Shown piece by piece: positions 21,783 through 31,925 of a stretch of 64,000 bases of DNA. Origin of the DNA: Craspedostauros australis (lineage: Eukaryota > Bacillariophyta > Bacillariophyceae > Mastogloiales > Achnanthaceae). The position numbers and the translations under genes were made by a program. Below the pieces are notes generated by a model. The model searched no databases. It was not told where the DNA came from and saw only the letters and a program-made list of their open reading frames with translations. The number at the start of each line of letters is the position of its first letter. The first letter of the stretch is position 1. Location of the stretch: assembly GCA_026770025.1 (NCBI GenBank), contig JAMXDE010000011.1:682001-746000 (forward strand), in the 5' to 3' direction.

Positions 21783-22859
21783 ATGAAGTTCACTATCAAC
21801 ACCATCGTCGCCACAGCCCTCCTCATGGCATCCGCCATGCCAACACCAGCCTTCGCCAAGGAAGCAAGTCTCCGAAAGGGATCCAACGGTCCCGTTCCCA
21901 CCGACGCCAATGCCAACGCCAACGCCGAAATCATCAACAACCCACAACGAAGCCGATCCCTGCTCCTCAGATCCCTCCCCCAGGAAACCTACGTTGCTGC
22001 CGACTCCCAGATCGCCTTCATTGGCGGACCAGATGCCACCTCCGCTCTGGGATCCTCGATCATCATTACAGGCAACATGGTCGACAGCGACGAAGCGACG
22101 CTGATCGATCCCGCAGCCAGCACTCCAACCGGCACCGTGTACGGAACGTCTTCCCAGGTGTGCATCACCACTGCGACTGGGGCCGTCCCTGCTACCGACA
22201 TCGCCGCCCATCAATGCACCATCACAGACGAGTTCTTCGCATCTGACGGATCGTCTCTTGGATCCGTCATCATGCAGGCTGGCGGAAAGTACGACTTCAC
22301 GCCAGGCGTCGGCGGGGAGCTGCCTCCATCCTTCGAAGCGGCTGTGATCGGCGGGACTGGACTGTTCGATGATGTGACAGGCAGCGTGCTCATCGAGACC
22401 ATGCGCGAACGCACCGGAACCTTCCCAACCAACCTCTCTGGCTTCATCGTCCTGCGTCACAACTATGACAACATGCAGTACAACTACGACAGCGGCAACG
22501 ACGCCAACACCGGATTGATGTACGGACCATGCGAGATCACCTTCAAGGACGAGGCGGCCTTGCGTGCGGGCAGTACCGACAACAAGATCGAGATGAAGCT
22601 CGCTTTCGATGCGGACGAAGCCGAGCTGGACTTCTCCAACTCTGGCATTCCAATGACCCAGTTGAGTCTCACGGGCGGCAAGTTCAACTTCGTGGCACGC
22701 ACGGGCGGCAACAGCATGCAGATCAAGAAGAAGAACAGCGTGATGGACTCTGCCATGTTGACCAACAGCAAGAACTTCATCATGCAGAGCGTGCCGCAGA
22801 TGCAGGGAGACGTGCCAACCTTCCAGCTTCCTACATGCAGGGCCGTGTACAAGGCTTGA
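21783..22859 (+). CDS. Secreted protein with allene-oxide-cyclase/dirigent-like barrel
   Basis: Single exon, 358 residues. The N-terminus MKFTINTIVATALLMASAMPTPAFA is a clear signal peptide without the plastid Phe junction, so secretion or entry into the endomembrane system is expected. From about residue 105 the pattern VYGTSSQVCITT ... CTITDEFF ... GSVIMQAGGKYDF ... AAVIGGTGLFDDVTGSV resembles the dirigent/allene oxide cyclase barrel, whose hallmark is the GGTGxFxxxxGxV strand-turn. The last third (about 215-358) is also beta-rich and does not look like a known domain to me. Catalytic residues of allene oxide cyclase cannot be matched by eye, so no reaction is proposed. The start is the ATG at the signal peptide; an upstream in-frame extension lacks coding character. 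Confidence 0.75.
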   Translation: MKFTINTIVATALLMASAMPTPAFAKEASLRKGSNGPVPTDANANANAEIINNPQRSRSLLLRSLPQETYVAADSQIAFIGGPDATSALGSSIIITGNMVDSDEATLIDPAASTPTGTVYGTSSQVCITTATGAVPATDIAAHQCTITDEFFASDGSSLGSVIMQAGGKYDFTPGVGGELPPSFEAAVIGGTGLFDDVTGSVLIETMRERTGTFPTNLSGFIVLRHNYDNMQYNYDSGNDANTGLMYGPCEITFKDEAALRAGSTDNKIEMKLAFDADEAELDFSNSGIPMTQLSLTGGKFNFVARTGGNSMQIKKKNSVMDSAMLTNSKNFIMQSVPQMQGDVPTFQLPTCRAVYKA

Positions 22860-23356
22860 GCATGAGAACAAGCACAGGATGGCAGAGCCGTCAGATGAAT
22901 GTACGGAACATACAGATCAAACTGCACATGTCTCCTTCCAAGCACATCCCCACACATAGCACATACAACAAATTTATTCTAGATCAATAGAGACAATTCA
23001 TTGAAAACAATCTTCAACACTGATGATTCCACAGATGGTGTGAGGAGCTTGGGAGTGTTGGGGCAGATTGATGTTTTCTGTTCGGAGGCGGCGAATTCGT
23101 CAGCATGTGTGTTACAGTCGCAGGAGTCGAGTGCAGCCTTTTCCATGTTTTGGCTCGTACTTCTTGCCAGTCAGGTCACAACTGTGACGTTTCTTTGTGG
23201 ATCACGATTGAGATCTTGCGACGAGAACGAAAACGGCGATGGAGCTGGCGACGATCTCGGCATTGATTCGTCCCATACATACCATACTAATGCTCCAGCG
23301 CACCCACATCACGCTGATGCTGCTGTCACGCATACTCATACTTGCCACTTTCCAAA
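22860..23356. other. Intergenic region
   Basis: About 500 bases holding the 3' end of the secreted-protein gene and the promoter of the SnoaL-like gene. No repeat or coding signal stands out. Confidence 0.45.
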
Positions 23357-24478
23357 ATGAAACTTCTGAACGAACCTTCTCTGCTGCTGCTGACGCTTGG
23401 CTTGACGACCGAATGGTCGACCGCCTTTCAGCACCAGACGCCCGCATTAAGCCGATCATCGCAGGCATTCGTCAATTCGGAGCTGGCAGCGTCCTCCAAT
23501 CCACTCGGTGTGGCATTCGGGAAGATCTTCCAGCCGTCATCGTCGTCATCATCCTCCTCGCAGACGCCGTCGTCTTTCTCCTCCAAACGCCTTTGCAGAG
23601 CTCGCGCACTCGTCAAATCGTTGGTGGAGGAGGACAAGTGCTTCTCCACGGATGAGGGAGCCATTGCATTCGGCAATGTGTGCGCCATCAACGTCGTCTA
23701 CGAAGACTGCTTCGAACCGCAGCCCATCGTCGGCAAGGCTGCCGTCACCGAGTACATGCTGGACAAGGTCGCCAAACGCAAAGGATCGGGCGACACACGC
23801 ATCGATCGCATCAGCGATGGCGACACTGCCTGCGGCTTTGCCTGGACGTGGGTCACGGAAAAGGAGGAGGGTCTGCGCGGGACGACTTTCGTGCAATTGA
23901 ACAGCAACGGCGAGATCCAGTACGTTCGGGAAATCCCGGAGCCGTTGTTCAAGCCAGGCGATGCCACCAAATCGTTGCTCGAGGCCATCACGCAGGATGC
24001 CGAACCGCGTCCCAAACCAGACTACAAGCCCAAATCGCCTACGATTGCCAACGAATTGGCCAAGTATCTCTTCATCGACGTGCAGGGCGCAGATGTCAGC
24101 GAGGCCATGCGCTTCTTCGACGATTCCATCGTGTACCGCGACTTCAACTACGAGGAGGCGCTGCGCACCAAGGACGAGGTGCAGACCTTCATTGAGGACT
24201 TTTCATTCCCCGGAATCGAATTCCGACCGGATAGATTCGATGATGGCATCGACAGCACCTGCTTCACCTGGGATGTGTGCCTCGATGGTCAGGAGGACAC
24301 CATCAAGGGCGTGTCATTCTACGAACTGGATCCGGAATCTCGCAAGATCACGTACGTGCGAGATGTTCCAGAATCTGCCATGAAGCCGGCACCACTTGGA
24401 GGCCTTGCGCGCAATTTGAGACCAGGCCTGGGGGTGTTTCAGGGAGTCCCCATCGGCAGCCGTCCAGGGGGCAAGTGA
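23357..24478 (+). CDS. Plastid-targeted protein with two SnoaL/NTF2-like domains
   Basis: Single exon, 373 residues. MKLLNEPSLLLLTLGLTTEWSTAFQ is a signal peptide followed by a Phe junction (Ala23/Phe24), so plastid import is likely. After a Ser-rich transit segment two related units follow, about residues 75-190 and 225-350. Each has the SnoaL order: N-terminal helix (LVEEDKCF; ELAKYLF), a strand with acidic residues (VVYEDCFEP; IVYRDFNYEE), a helix (KAAVTEYMLDKV; KDEVQTFIEDF), then strands containing CGFAWTW or CFTWDV and ending in the parallel motifs YVREIPEP and YVRDVPES. This internal duplication supports the call. SnoaL-like folds bind small hydrophobic ligands or act as cyclases/isomerases; the actual role is unknown. 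Confidence 0.8.
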   Translation: MKLLNEPSLLLLTLGLTTEWSTAFQHQTPALSRSSQAFVNSELAASSNPLGVAFGKIFQPSSSSSSSSQTPSSFSSKRLCRARALVKSLVEEDKCFSTDEGAIAFGNVCAINVVYEDCFEPQPIVGKAAVTEYMLDKVAKRKGSGDTRIDRISDGDTACGFAWTWVTEKEEGLRGTTFVQLNSNGEIQYVREIPEPLFKPGDATKSLLEAITQDAEPRPKPDYKPKSPTIANELAKYLFIDVQGADVSEAMRFFDDSIVYRDFNYEEALRTKDEVQTFIEDFSFPGIEFRPDRFDDGIDSTCFTWDVCLDGQEDTIKGVSFYELDPESRKITYVRDVPESAMKPAPLGGLARNLRPGLGVFQGVPIGSRPGGK

Positions 24479-24910
24479 TGTAGATTCAAGCGGTAGGACG
24501 GTAGGTGGAACAGAGTGATAAAGCGTGGAGTACTCGTACCACGAGGATGATCGAATTTGTATGTAGGAAACATGGCTGGGGAAAATCGCACCAACGAGCA
24601 CACGCGGGCGATCGTCGCAAAGATGAACGTCTCAGTAATTGTCCACGGCACACATCATGCAATGATGACAGGGACCACTCACAACGAAATCGGTCATTGC
24701 AAACGACAGCATTGCAATGCTGAGCATAGTACGTAATACTGTTACGAGGAGGCAGCTATCTAAACCAACCACCTTCATATCACTCTTTCGAAATTTACTT
24801 GTTGAGTGTCAAATAATTCTCTACTCGCAGAGTACTGCAGTGGTCTCTAGCAGTATAGACTATTTTCCCTTCCAACGTATGTGCTATTATACGACGTAGT
24901 ACTCTATGCA
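24479..24910. other. Convergent 3' intergenic region
   Basis: About 430 bases between two convergent genes, expected to contain both polyadenylation regions. One TACTCGTA octamer begins at 24531; nothing else stands out. Confidence 0.45.
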
Positions 24911-26173
24911 TCACTTCAAAGCTGGTACCTGCGCCACAACCCGATTCTGAATCAAATCCACGTCGCGCAGATCAACCTTCGCCGTGTTCGTCATACGTTC
25001 GATCGTTTCACGATGCTCTTTGAGGACCGGCAGCAACTTTTCCTTGGCAGGGATGGCCGTGACATGGACCGGCTGAGGGGGAGGCATATTCTGCGACTTG
25101 TCATGCAGCGCGATGAGCACCGCCTTGGCCGCTTCCATCTGCTTCTGCAGATTGACCAGTTTGGCAATCGCAAGCTGCTCGTCTCTTTGCAGCGGCTGAT
25201 TCATGCATCGTGCCAGCTCCACCTTGCGCATGACATCGAGCAGTCGCTTCTTCAACGTCGCGTGCACCTGGTTGAGGTAAACGGTCTGTTCCTTGATGCT
25301 TTCGCAACGCGACTTCAGTGTCTGATTGGCAGCCTTGAGTGTCGTCGTGTGCTTCTCCAGATCCTGCGCGCGTTCTTGCTGCCACGAGACCCGCGCTTGC
25401 AATGCGACGGCGCCCACCAGTGCGACGGGGGTGTAATTCTGTGGATCTGGGTTGTTGGCCACTGCCTTCTTCCATTCCTGCTCGGACAGCTGCGGCGGTC
25501 TTGGCGGCGCCATCAATGCTCCGCCTGTCCCCATGCCCTGCAACCATCTCATCTGACGATCCTCGGGCGACATGTCATTGTACACGATGCAAACGAATTT
25601 GGAGTCGTCCACCGGAGACGACGGCATCTTCCTGCCGGTGTACGCCGCGTTGAGCGCCTCCAGCGCCGAACGCACACGATCCGCCTCCTGCCGAGCGGCG
25701 GCATCCATGTGCGCCTGCAACGCTGCCTGAGCTGGGATCTGTTGCTGCGGCAGTTGCTGCCCGTATGCGTTTGCTGGTGCGGCCGCTGGTGTGGTGCCGA
25801 ACAGACTGGATCCAGGGGCCGCTGTCGGCGTGCTGCCAAAGAGGCTGGTTCCTGGCGCTGCAGCCGGAGTCCCGAACAGGCTCGTAGTCGGTGCTGCTGC
25901 CGGTGCGGCTCCGAAGCCAAAGCCTCCCGAAGGCGCAGGCGCGAACGCTGACGTAGATCCAAAGAGCCCGGTCGAACCCGCGGGTGATGGGGCTGGGCTT
26001 GCGCCACCGAAGCTGAATCCACCTGCTGCTGGCGCTTGTGCCGGTGAAGCACCTGCTGGAGCACCGAACAGAGACGTCCCTGCAGCGGGTGCGGGCGGAG
26101 CGGTCGGTGCCGCACCGGGTGCAGCAGGGGCACCACCGAATGTGTGCACTGTGTTGGATCCCCAGGTGACCAT
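24911..26173 (-). CDS. NUP54: Nucleoporin Nup54 (Nup57 family)
   Basis: FG nucleoporin of the central channel that pairs with Nup62 and Nup58 through coiled coils. Single exon, 420 residues. Residues 1-150 form an FG domain with repeated SLFG, GFGFG and FSFGG units in an Ala/Pro/Gly spacer. A helical stretch follows (ALQAHMDAAARQEADRVRSALEALN), then the Nup54 signature region YNDMSPEDRQMRWLQGMGTGG, and a long alpha-helical C-terminus with coiled-coil character (QERAQDLEKHTTTLK through LLPVLKEHRETIERM). The start MVTWGSNTVHTFGG is the ATG at the beginning of the FG domain. The protein is somewhat shorter than animal Nup54, mainly in the FG part. Confidence 0.9.
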   Translation of the reverse strand: MVTWGSNTVHTFGGAPAAPGAAPTAPPAPAAGTSLFGAPAGASPAQAPAAGGFSFGGASPAPSPAGSTGLFGSTSAFAPAPSGGFGFGAAPAAAPTTSLFGTPAAAPGTSLFGSTPTAAPGSSLFGTTPAAAPANAYGQQLPQQQIPAQAALQAHMDAAARQEADRVRSALEALNAAYTGRKMPSSPVDDSKFVCIVYNDMSPEDRQMRWLQGMGTGGALMAPPRPPQLSEQEWKKAVANNPDPQNYTPVALVGAVALQARVSWQQERAQDLEKHTTTLKAANQTLKSRCESIKEQTVYLNQVHATLKKRLLDVMRKVELARCMNQPLQRDEQLAIAKLVNLQKQMEAAKAVLIALHDKSQNMPPPQPVHVTAIPAKEKLLPVLKEHRETIERMTNTAKVDLRDVDLIQNRVVAQVPALK

Positions 26174-27493
26174 GATTGCTGATGGTACTTGCTTACTCAC
26201 TTGCCGATTGTGACTATCTTCCTGGATCCCAACGTGCTGTATGTTGGAGAGAAGAAAGAGAGGTGCGCAGGGCCAAGAGCGCACAGATGAATAACGCTAT
26301 GGCTGGGGTGTTGGTGGGCGTGGATCTGTTTGTTGATCGAGCGTGTGTGTGTGTCTGTGTTTGAAGCGCATTGTCTCTTGGCTCCCTTGGCCAGCGTGTC
26401 TTTGACGAGTTTCGATTGTGACAACGGGATTTGAAATGTTGAGATTTGGCATGATGTAGACAGCCTGATCAAGGACAGACGGAAATCAATCCTCTACACG
26501 TCAGACTGACAGACTAAACGTGTGTCTGTACCGCCCAAATGACGCACATTTCCACTCTCTCTCCTCCCAATCGTACTTGCTCATGCAGGAGTTCACCTCC
26601 AGCTGTATGTGTGTGTGCATTCGGATGTTGAATGCTGCAACAAGATGTATATCACGATCTGGACATGTGCAGAGCAGGAACAGTATCACAGATGCATCAC
26701 GCAAGATGTTATCGTGTATGCTATGTACGATTCCAACCAGAACCCGGAAGACGAGAGAGAGAAAGATCAGCAGAGTGGCTGATCTACACAGAGAGACTGC
26801 AGAGACAGCAGTAGAAGCCAACAGAAAGGAGCAGTGCAGACAGCAATACAAGAAAGTAGCTCATAAGTTGATTAGACCACGGAAACTAAACCCGCAAATC
26901 AACGCCCCCACCAGTCTTCGTGTTTTCAACCTTTGTCACACGCAAACGCACGACGTACAGACAATCGAACACGAACAGTTCAACATTGAAATGGCTGGCT
27001 TTTGGTTCTGATGAGTCGCATCTGCATCGACATTTTTTTCTTCTGTCTGTCATTCGTCAGGTGCTGCTTCATCAAATGCGGAAGCGAAGAGTCAGCTCGA
27101 GTCACGAACCCAAAACACGAAAAGGTATCATTCGTCTGAGGCGAAAGTCGCCAGATCGCCTCCGACAGAGGCGAACAATCAGCATCACACAAGAGAAAGT
27201 GACAACATCGCTGCTGACAACAACGCAATCATACCTGGAGAGAGCACGAACATCATACACGTCGACATACGATACGCTTCACCTTGGCAGCTGATGAGAG
27301 GAGGGAAGAGGTGGTGGTGGTGGTTGGTTGGTTTGGACATGCATTCCACGATCCGCCGACATCATCTTCACTTCGTGCGCACAACAGTCGACGGCCCGAA
27401 GCAGGGGCATTGCGATTGAACGAAGAGCGAAGGGTTTCCAATCGGAATCATACTCACAACACAATCAGCTTCGCTTCCACAAGACACCGGAGG
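26174..27493. other. Intergenic region between divergent genes
   Basis: About 1.3 kb between Nup54 and the repeat-bearing membrane protein. It has a GT-dinucleotide run near 26342-26358 and scattered GA tracts. No ORF here has family similarity or convincing codon use. Confidence 0.45.
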
Positions 27494-29331
27494 ATGTTCA
27501 TCCTTGCATCTACCATCATGAGATGCCTGCGATGTGTCATCATGATAGCCGTCCTCGCATCCTTCGAACCCGAGGGCAATATCGTTGCTGGTAAGTTGTC
27601 TGATCTGTAGTACCACACTTGCATCAACCGAGCGCCTGCTTCCTCCATCTCAACTCGGATACTCTTCTTTGCTCTGCTCTTTTCTGCTCTGTTCCACTTT
27701 TATTCTTCTCCCTGCCAGACGCCCAAGGCACGAGGATGCCTGCGTCGCCATCAATATCGGCGCCCATCAATGATCGATGCATCAATAGCATGGAGCTCGA
27801 TTTCAGCAGCTCAATCAACGGTACAAACATCGGGTCCAACTTCGATGCACTCAACGTATTTGGTTGCGGCCCGCACAGTGATGCCAACGGTGTTTGGTAC
27901 TCCGTGGCCGGCGATGGTGCGCCAATCCGAGCCTTCTTGTGTTTGTGCCCAACAACAGCAATATCCACGTCGGCGTCCACGAACATTTTGACGGTTGCCA
28001 GCATCGCCATCCATACCGCATGCAACACCGAACAGAGCTGCTTGACTTATTCCAACCCCACCGCGTTTCGCTGCGATGACGAGGATGATGATACTGCCCT
28101 GGAATTGGAATGGAACACGACGCAAGGCCACCAATACTATATTCACGTTCGAAGTTACAGTGACATTGATTTCCAGTTGATGGTGCAGACCACCAGAATG
28201 GCGGTTCCGAGTGATGACTGTCGTGATTCGATTCGGATCCAACCTGGGGAGCGGTTGGCTGGGGATGCGTCGAACGCAACGCAGGATTCGTTTCAAATGA
28301 ACCAGTGTGGGGGTGCTTCCGACCAGCCAGGTATTTGGTACTCCGTCGTTGGGAATGGCAATAAACACAGCCTTTCCATGTGCATCGCAGGGGACAACTA
28401 CGGGTACCAGTACGATGATAGCAACAACAACGACGATGATGTGATCGTATCCATCCATGACGGCAGGTGCGATACCGATGCAACAAGCTGCATCGCGTAT
28501 GAGACGATCAATGCCCGATGCTCACAAGGAGCTGTTGATACTGTCCAATGGATGACCTTGCCGAATCAGACATACCATTTGCAGGTTCGTTCGGCGGTTT
28601 CGCTCCCCGCATTTAAGGGCATGATTGCCGATGCCGAAGAGCAGACCCTTCGAACAAGGCGGGATGCATGCGATGCAATCCGCGATGTTTCGCCCAACAA
28701 GGCTGTGGATGGTACCATCGATACAACGACCGCCAATATCTTTGACGACAGCATGTGCGGCGACAGCGTGGAACGTGTGGGCAATTTTTACAGATTCTTT
28801 GGAACAGGCAAGTTCGTGACGGCGAATCTTTGCAGTGTCGATAGTGGCAACAATCGCAGAAACAGCAGCAGCAATGAAACTGCTCGTCTCAGTGCATCCA
28901 TTGGTGTGAGCTGCACGATGGGTGTTTGTTTGGCACATTCGCCGCGGCATATTGCATCATGTAGCGAAAGTCATGACAACGACGGCGGTGGAGAGAATGG
29001 GAGTAATGTTCGGAGCGGCAATCTCGTAAATTCCCACAACCATACCATCCATCGCTGGTTGGCCCTGAAAGATCGACAGTACTACATTCACATTTCAGGC
29101 AGCGACGCGATCGATTACGTCCTGTCGATCGAAGAAGATGTCGAACCGCTGGCGAAGAACACCGACGTATGGACGTTCCTCGTGATATCAGGCATTGCAT
29201 TTGTGGGGGCAATGATGCTGCTGCGATGTTACATGTGCACGATGAGACCTCAGAGACGTCGCACCGAATCAAGGAAGCGCCGTCGGTACAAGAAGCGACG
29301 TCGAGAGTTGAATCCTGCGGCAGCATGCTGA
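27494..29331 (+). CDS. Type I membrane protein with three Cys-rich extracellular repeats
   Basis: Exon 1 (27494-27590) encodes a hydrophobic leader (RCLRCVIMIAVLASF) and exon 2 (27719-29331) the rest, 569 residues in all; the 128-base intron splits an Asp codon and the join keeps frame. Three repeats of about 130 residues share the order: Asp-x-Cys opening, NxT or DxT segment, Cys-Gly, then GVWYSVAGDG, GIWYSVVGNG or GNFYRFFGTG, a Leu-Cys or Met-Cys pair, a strand with GxC-x4-6-C, another Cys, Trp, and a closing YYIHV, YHLQV or YYIHI strand. Many N-glycosylation sites fall in them. A single transmembrane segment (FLVISGIAFVGAMMLL) precedes a short, very basic cytoplasmic tail. The domain is unknown to me; an adhesion or receptor role is inference from topology only. 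Confidence 0.72.
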
Positions 29332-29528
29332 GAAGGCTTGCATCCACCAAGTGGCAACCGTAGCAGTGATACGCGCGATGGTGGATTCCGCAAATGCTGC
29401 GTCTATGTGATATATGGGTGTGCACTCGATGTGCAAGTATGTGTGGTGTTGGTGGTGGTAGTGCGAGTAATACGTATAGAGTGGGCCCATTTTTTTCTGT
29501 AGAGTAGTGGTCTTACTTGCCACTCCGG

Positions 29529-30326
29529 TCATCGCATCGACAGCATCCGCTTCAATTCGCCTGACTCACCCAATGGTAACAAACCTGGTCCATCGTTGCA
29601 CCCGCCGATGTACTTTCCTTTGACAAAAATCGATGGCACCGAAGTGCGCTTCGTGCGTCGACCCAACGCGGCCCGGATTTCGTTGCCTTCATTCCCGTCG
29701 AGCGTATCCAACTCCACGGCGCGGTATTTGATGCCTTCTGCCTCCAAATAATCTTTGGCGCGACGGCAGAAAGGACACGTCGTGAAGGAGTACAGGACGA
29801 CGGGAACGTTGGGTGTTGCCACGAATTTCTCGATGCCCGCATCCACCGCGTCGTTGTCGTAGTCGCCGGCGATAATGTCCGCGATCCATTGCTTGAAGGG
29901 GTACGCGTAGTCGGCCATGATCTCGGAGAAACGATTGGTGAGGGACGACGATTCCGACCATTCCATGGGTTCGCCGTTGCGACCCTTCTCGTCGAGGACG
30001 GAGCTGGATGCGACGCGGTCGTTCTCCAACTTGAATATCGTGGAGGCGATCTGATCCAGGATAGGGCGTTTCATTTCATGAAGCCGTGTTGTCGTTGCTG
30101 TTCTTGTCGTTGTTGGTGTTGATGCAGGAGCAGATGATGACGGTATGCCCGATGATGTGATTGATGGTGACCTGGATGAAGCACCGCCAGTGTGAACGGC
30201 GACAAAAGCAGAAGCTGTCATTTGGAGGCACGCAATGGCCATCAATAGAAGCAGGCTCGATGCAGATCGAACCGCCGGGGCAAGTCGGTGGATCTTCATG
30301 TTGCCTGATGCAATTGTTCGCTTCAT
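29529..30326 (-). CDS. Plastid-targeted glutaredoxin (CPFC type)
   Basis: Dithiol glutaredoxin predicted to reduce glutathione-protein disulfides in the plastid. Single exon, 265 residues. The leader contains SSLLLLMAIACLQMTASAF, a signal peptide with the ASAF plastid junction (Ala40/Phe41), then a Ser/Thr-rich transit segment. Residues about 85-165 form an extra helical part (DQIASTIFKLENDR; FKQWIADIIAGDY). The glutaredoxin domain occupies about 172-262 with active site TTCPFCRRAKDYL (Cys184 and Cys187), the cis-Pro motif TSVPSIFVKGKYIGG and the glutathione-binding GGCNDG turn. Two ATGs (30326 and 30299) are in frame before the hydrophobic core; the first is used. It is divergent from the amidohydrolase gene over 438 bases. 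Confidence 0.9.
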   Translation of the reverse strand: MKRTIASGNMKIHRLAPAVRSASSLLLLMAIACLQMTASAFVAVHTGGASSRSPSITSSGIPSSSAPASTPTTTRTATTTRLHEMKRPILDQIASTIFKLENDRVASSSVLDEKGRNGEPMEWSESSSLTNRFSEIMADYAYPFKQWIADIIAGDYDNDAVDAGIEKFVATPNVPVVLYSFTTCPFCRRAKDYLEAEGIKYRAVELDTLDGNEGNEIRAALGRRTKRTSVPSIFVKGKYIGGCNDGPGLLPLGESGELKRMLSMR

Positions 30327-30764
30327 GGCTTGGTTGCGAGGCAATGGCAACTGAAGAGCGAAGAATGAAGAGTGACAGGTGAAGATAAAGCCCAAGAGAG
30401 AGTACTCTGGAGGAGTTGGCTTTGACAGTGTCTTGGCAGAAGTTGCGTGTGCAGAGGATGTATTACGACTAGTATCCGTGGGAGCGGTATCATCTGTTGG
30501 CTGATTATGAATCTTGTTCTGGATGACGTCAGCCACATCAAAAAGATCTGTTTTTTGTTGGGTGTTTTCGTCGGATTGTGTGGTGATGCCATGTGCCGCC
30601 CAGTACGAGTTACCTACACCAAAGGGCGCTGTACGAGTGTTTGGTTGTGATGGATTCACAGCAGATCATGGAGGACCATGGCAGATCATCAACAGCACCC
30701 ACACCAATCGCAGCACTCACAGTGACAGAACCATCCGGGGAGCAGACATACGATCGACAATACC
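30327..30764. other. Divergent promoter region
   Basis: 438 bases between the start codons of the glutaredoxin and amidohydrolase genes, so it should contain both promoters. An open frame continues upstream of the glutaredoxin start on the minus strand but has no conserved content. Confidence 0.5.
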
Positions 30765-30856
30765 ATGATGACCAAGGCATCGACAGTGACAGCATTAGCA
30801 AGAGCAACATCCCTCATCAAGCAGCGAAGACGCCGCCTCACCCTTTCCAACACCAC

Positions 30857-30903
<47 letters not shown>

Positions 30904-31925
30904 CCAGCAACAGCAGAAGCAGATTCAGCGCACTGGTTCTGGTCGCCACGCTTTCTGCCACATCCACATTCACATCCACGAAGCTCGGCACATCACCATT
31001 CGCACACGCCATGTCCACCAACGCGAACAGCAAGCCATCCTTCGTGGTGGATTCCCATCTCCACGTCTGGGCCAACACGGCCGAATCCAGCGCGCAGTAC
31101 CCGTACGCCAAAGGCCAAACCCCGCCCGACAGCCTCAAGGAAGTTGCCAGCACCGCAGCGTTGCTGCAGCAGATGGATGCCAACGGCGTCGACGGCGCCC
31201 TCATCGTGCAACCCATCAATCACAAGTTCGATCATGCCTACGTCACGAATGCCATCCAAACGCATCCCAAGCGCTTCAAGGGCATGCTGCTGCACGATCC
31301 GTCCCAACCCACCGAGAAGGCCGTGTCGACCTTGGAGGATCTCACCCTGAAGGGATACGTCGGCGTGAGATTCAATCCTTATCTGTGGGATAAGCTCGAG
31401 GATTGCGGCGACGGCACACCCCAGTGGTCTCCCATGTCGCAAGGCGCCGGTCTCGCCGTGTACCAACGATGCGCCGAACTGCAAATGCCCGTGGGCATCA
31501 TGTGCTTCCAGGGATTGCACTTGCATTACGACGATATCGTGCAGCTGCTGGAGACGTCACCGCAAACGCAGATGATCCTCGATCACTTTGGCTTCACGAC
31601 GTTGGCGCCCAATGAGCACGAGCAGTTTGAGAAGCTGCTGGCGCTGGCCAAGTACCCACAGGTGCACGTCAAGATTTCGGCCTTGTTCCGGTTGAGCGAC
31701 CCATCGCCGTACGATCGGGTTCGCAAAGAGCGGTTCGAGCCCTTGTTGGAGGCCTTTGGTGCGGGGAGGTTGATGTTCGGAACGGACTTTCCCTTCGTGC
31801 TGGAGCAGGAGCCGGAGAAGTACGGAGGGATGGTGAAGTTGGTCTCCTCGTGGATGGATGATGATGCGCAGCGCGATGCCGTCATGGGGGGCACTGCTCA
31901 GAAGCTCTTTGGATCATGGGCTTGA
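30765..31925 (+). CDS. Amidohydrolase-2 family metal-dependent hydrolase
   Basis: TIM-barrel hydrolase of the amidohydrolase-2/lactonase (PDC-hydrolase-like) family. Single exon, 386 residues. The N-terminus (MMTKASTVTALARATSLIKQ then RRRR) is basic and Ser/Thr-rich, followed by an Asn-Ser dipeptide run (about 32-47), a hydrophobic stretch (ALVLVATLSATSTFTS) and an AHA site, so an organellar or two-step targeting signal is likely; which organelle is uncertain. The barrel starts at FVVDSHLHVW (His98 and His100, first metal ligands), with later candidates in QPINHKFDH, LDHFGF and the closing FGTDFPF, where Asp is the catalytic metal ligand. Substrate cannot be deduced. The second codon is also ATG. 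Confidence 0.85.
30858..30902 (+). repeat. In-frame AGCAAC hexanucleotide repeat
   Basis: About 7.5 copies of AGCAAC inside the amidohydrolase coding region. They encode Ser-Asn in the gene frame and would give Gln runs in another frame. Repeat slippage by whole units keeps the frame. Confidence 0.85.

Noticed and set aside
21777-22871. 364-codon open frame antisense to the secreted protein
   Set aside because: No ATG-supported domain and composition typical of a shadow frame; the sense frame has a signal peptide and barrel pattern.
30593-31393. Plus-strand ORF with a long Gln run
   Set aside because: The Gln run is the other reading frame of the AGCAAC repeat; the overlapping frame encodes an intact amidohydrolase.
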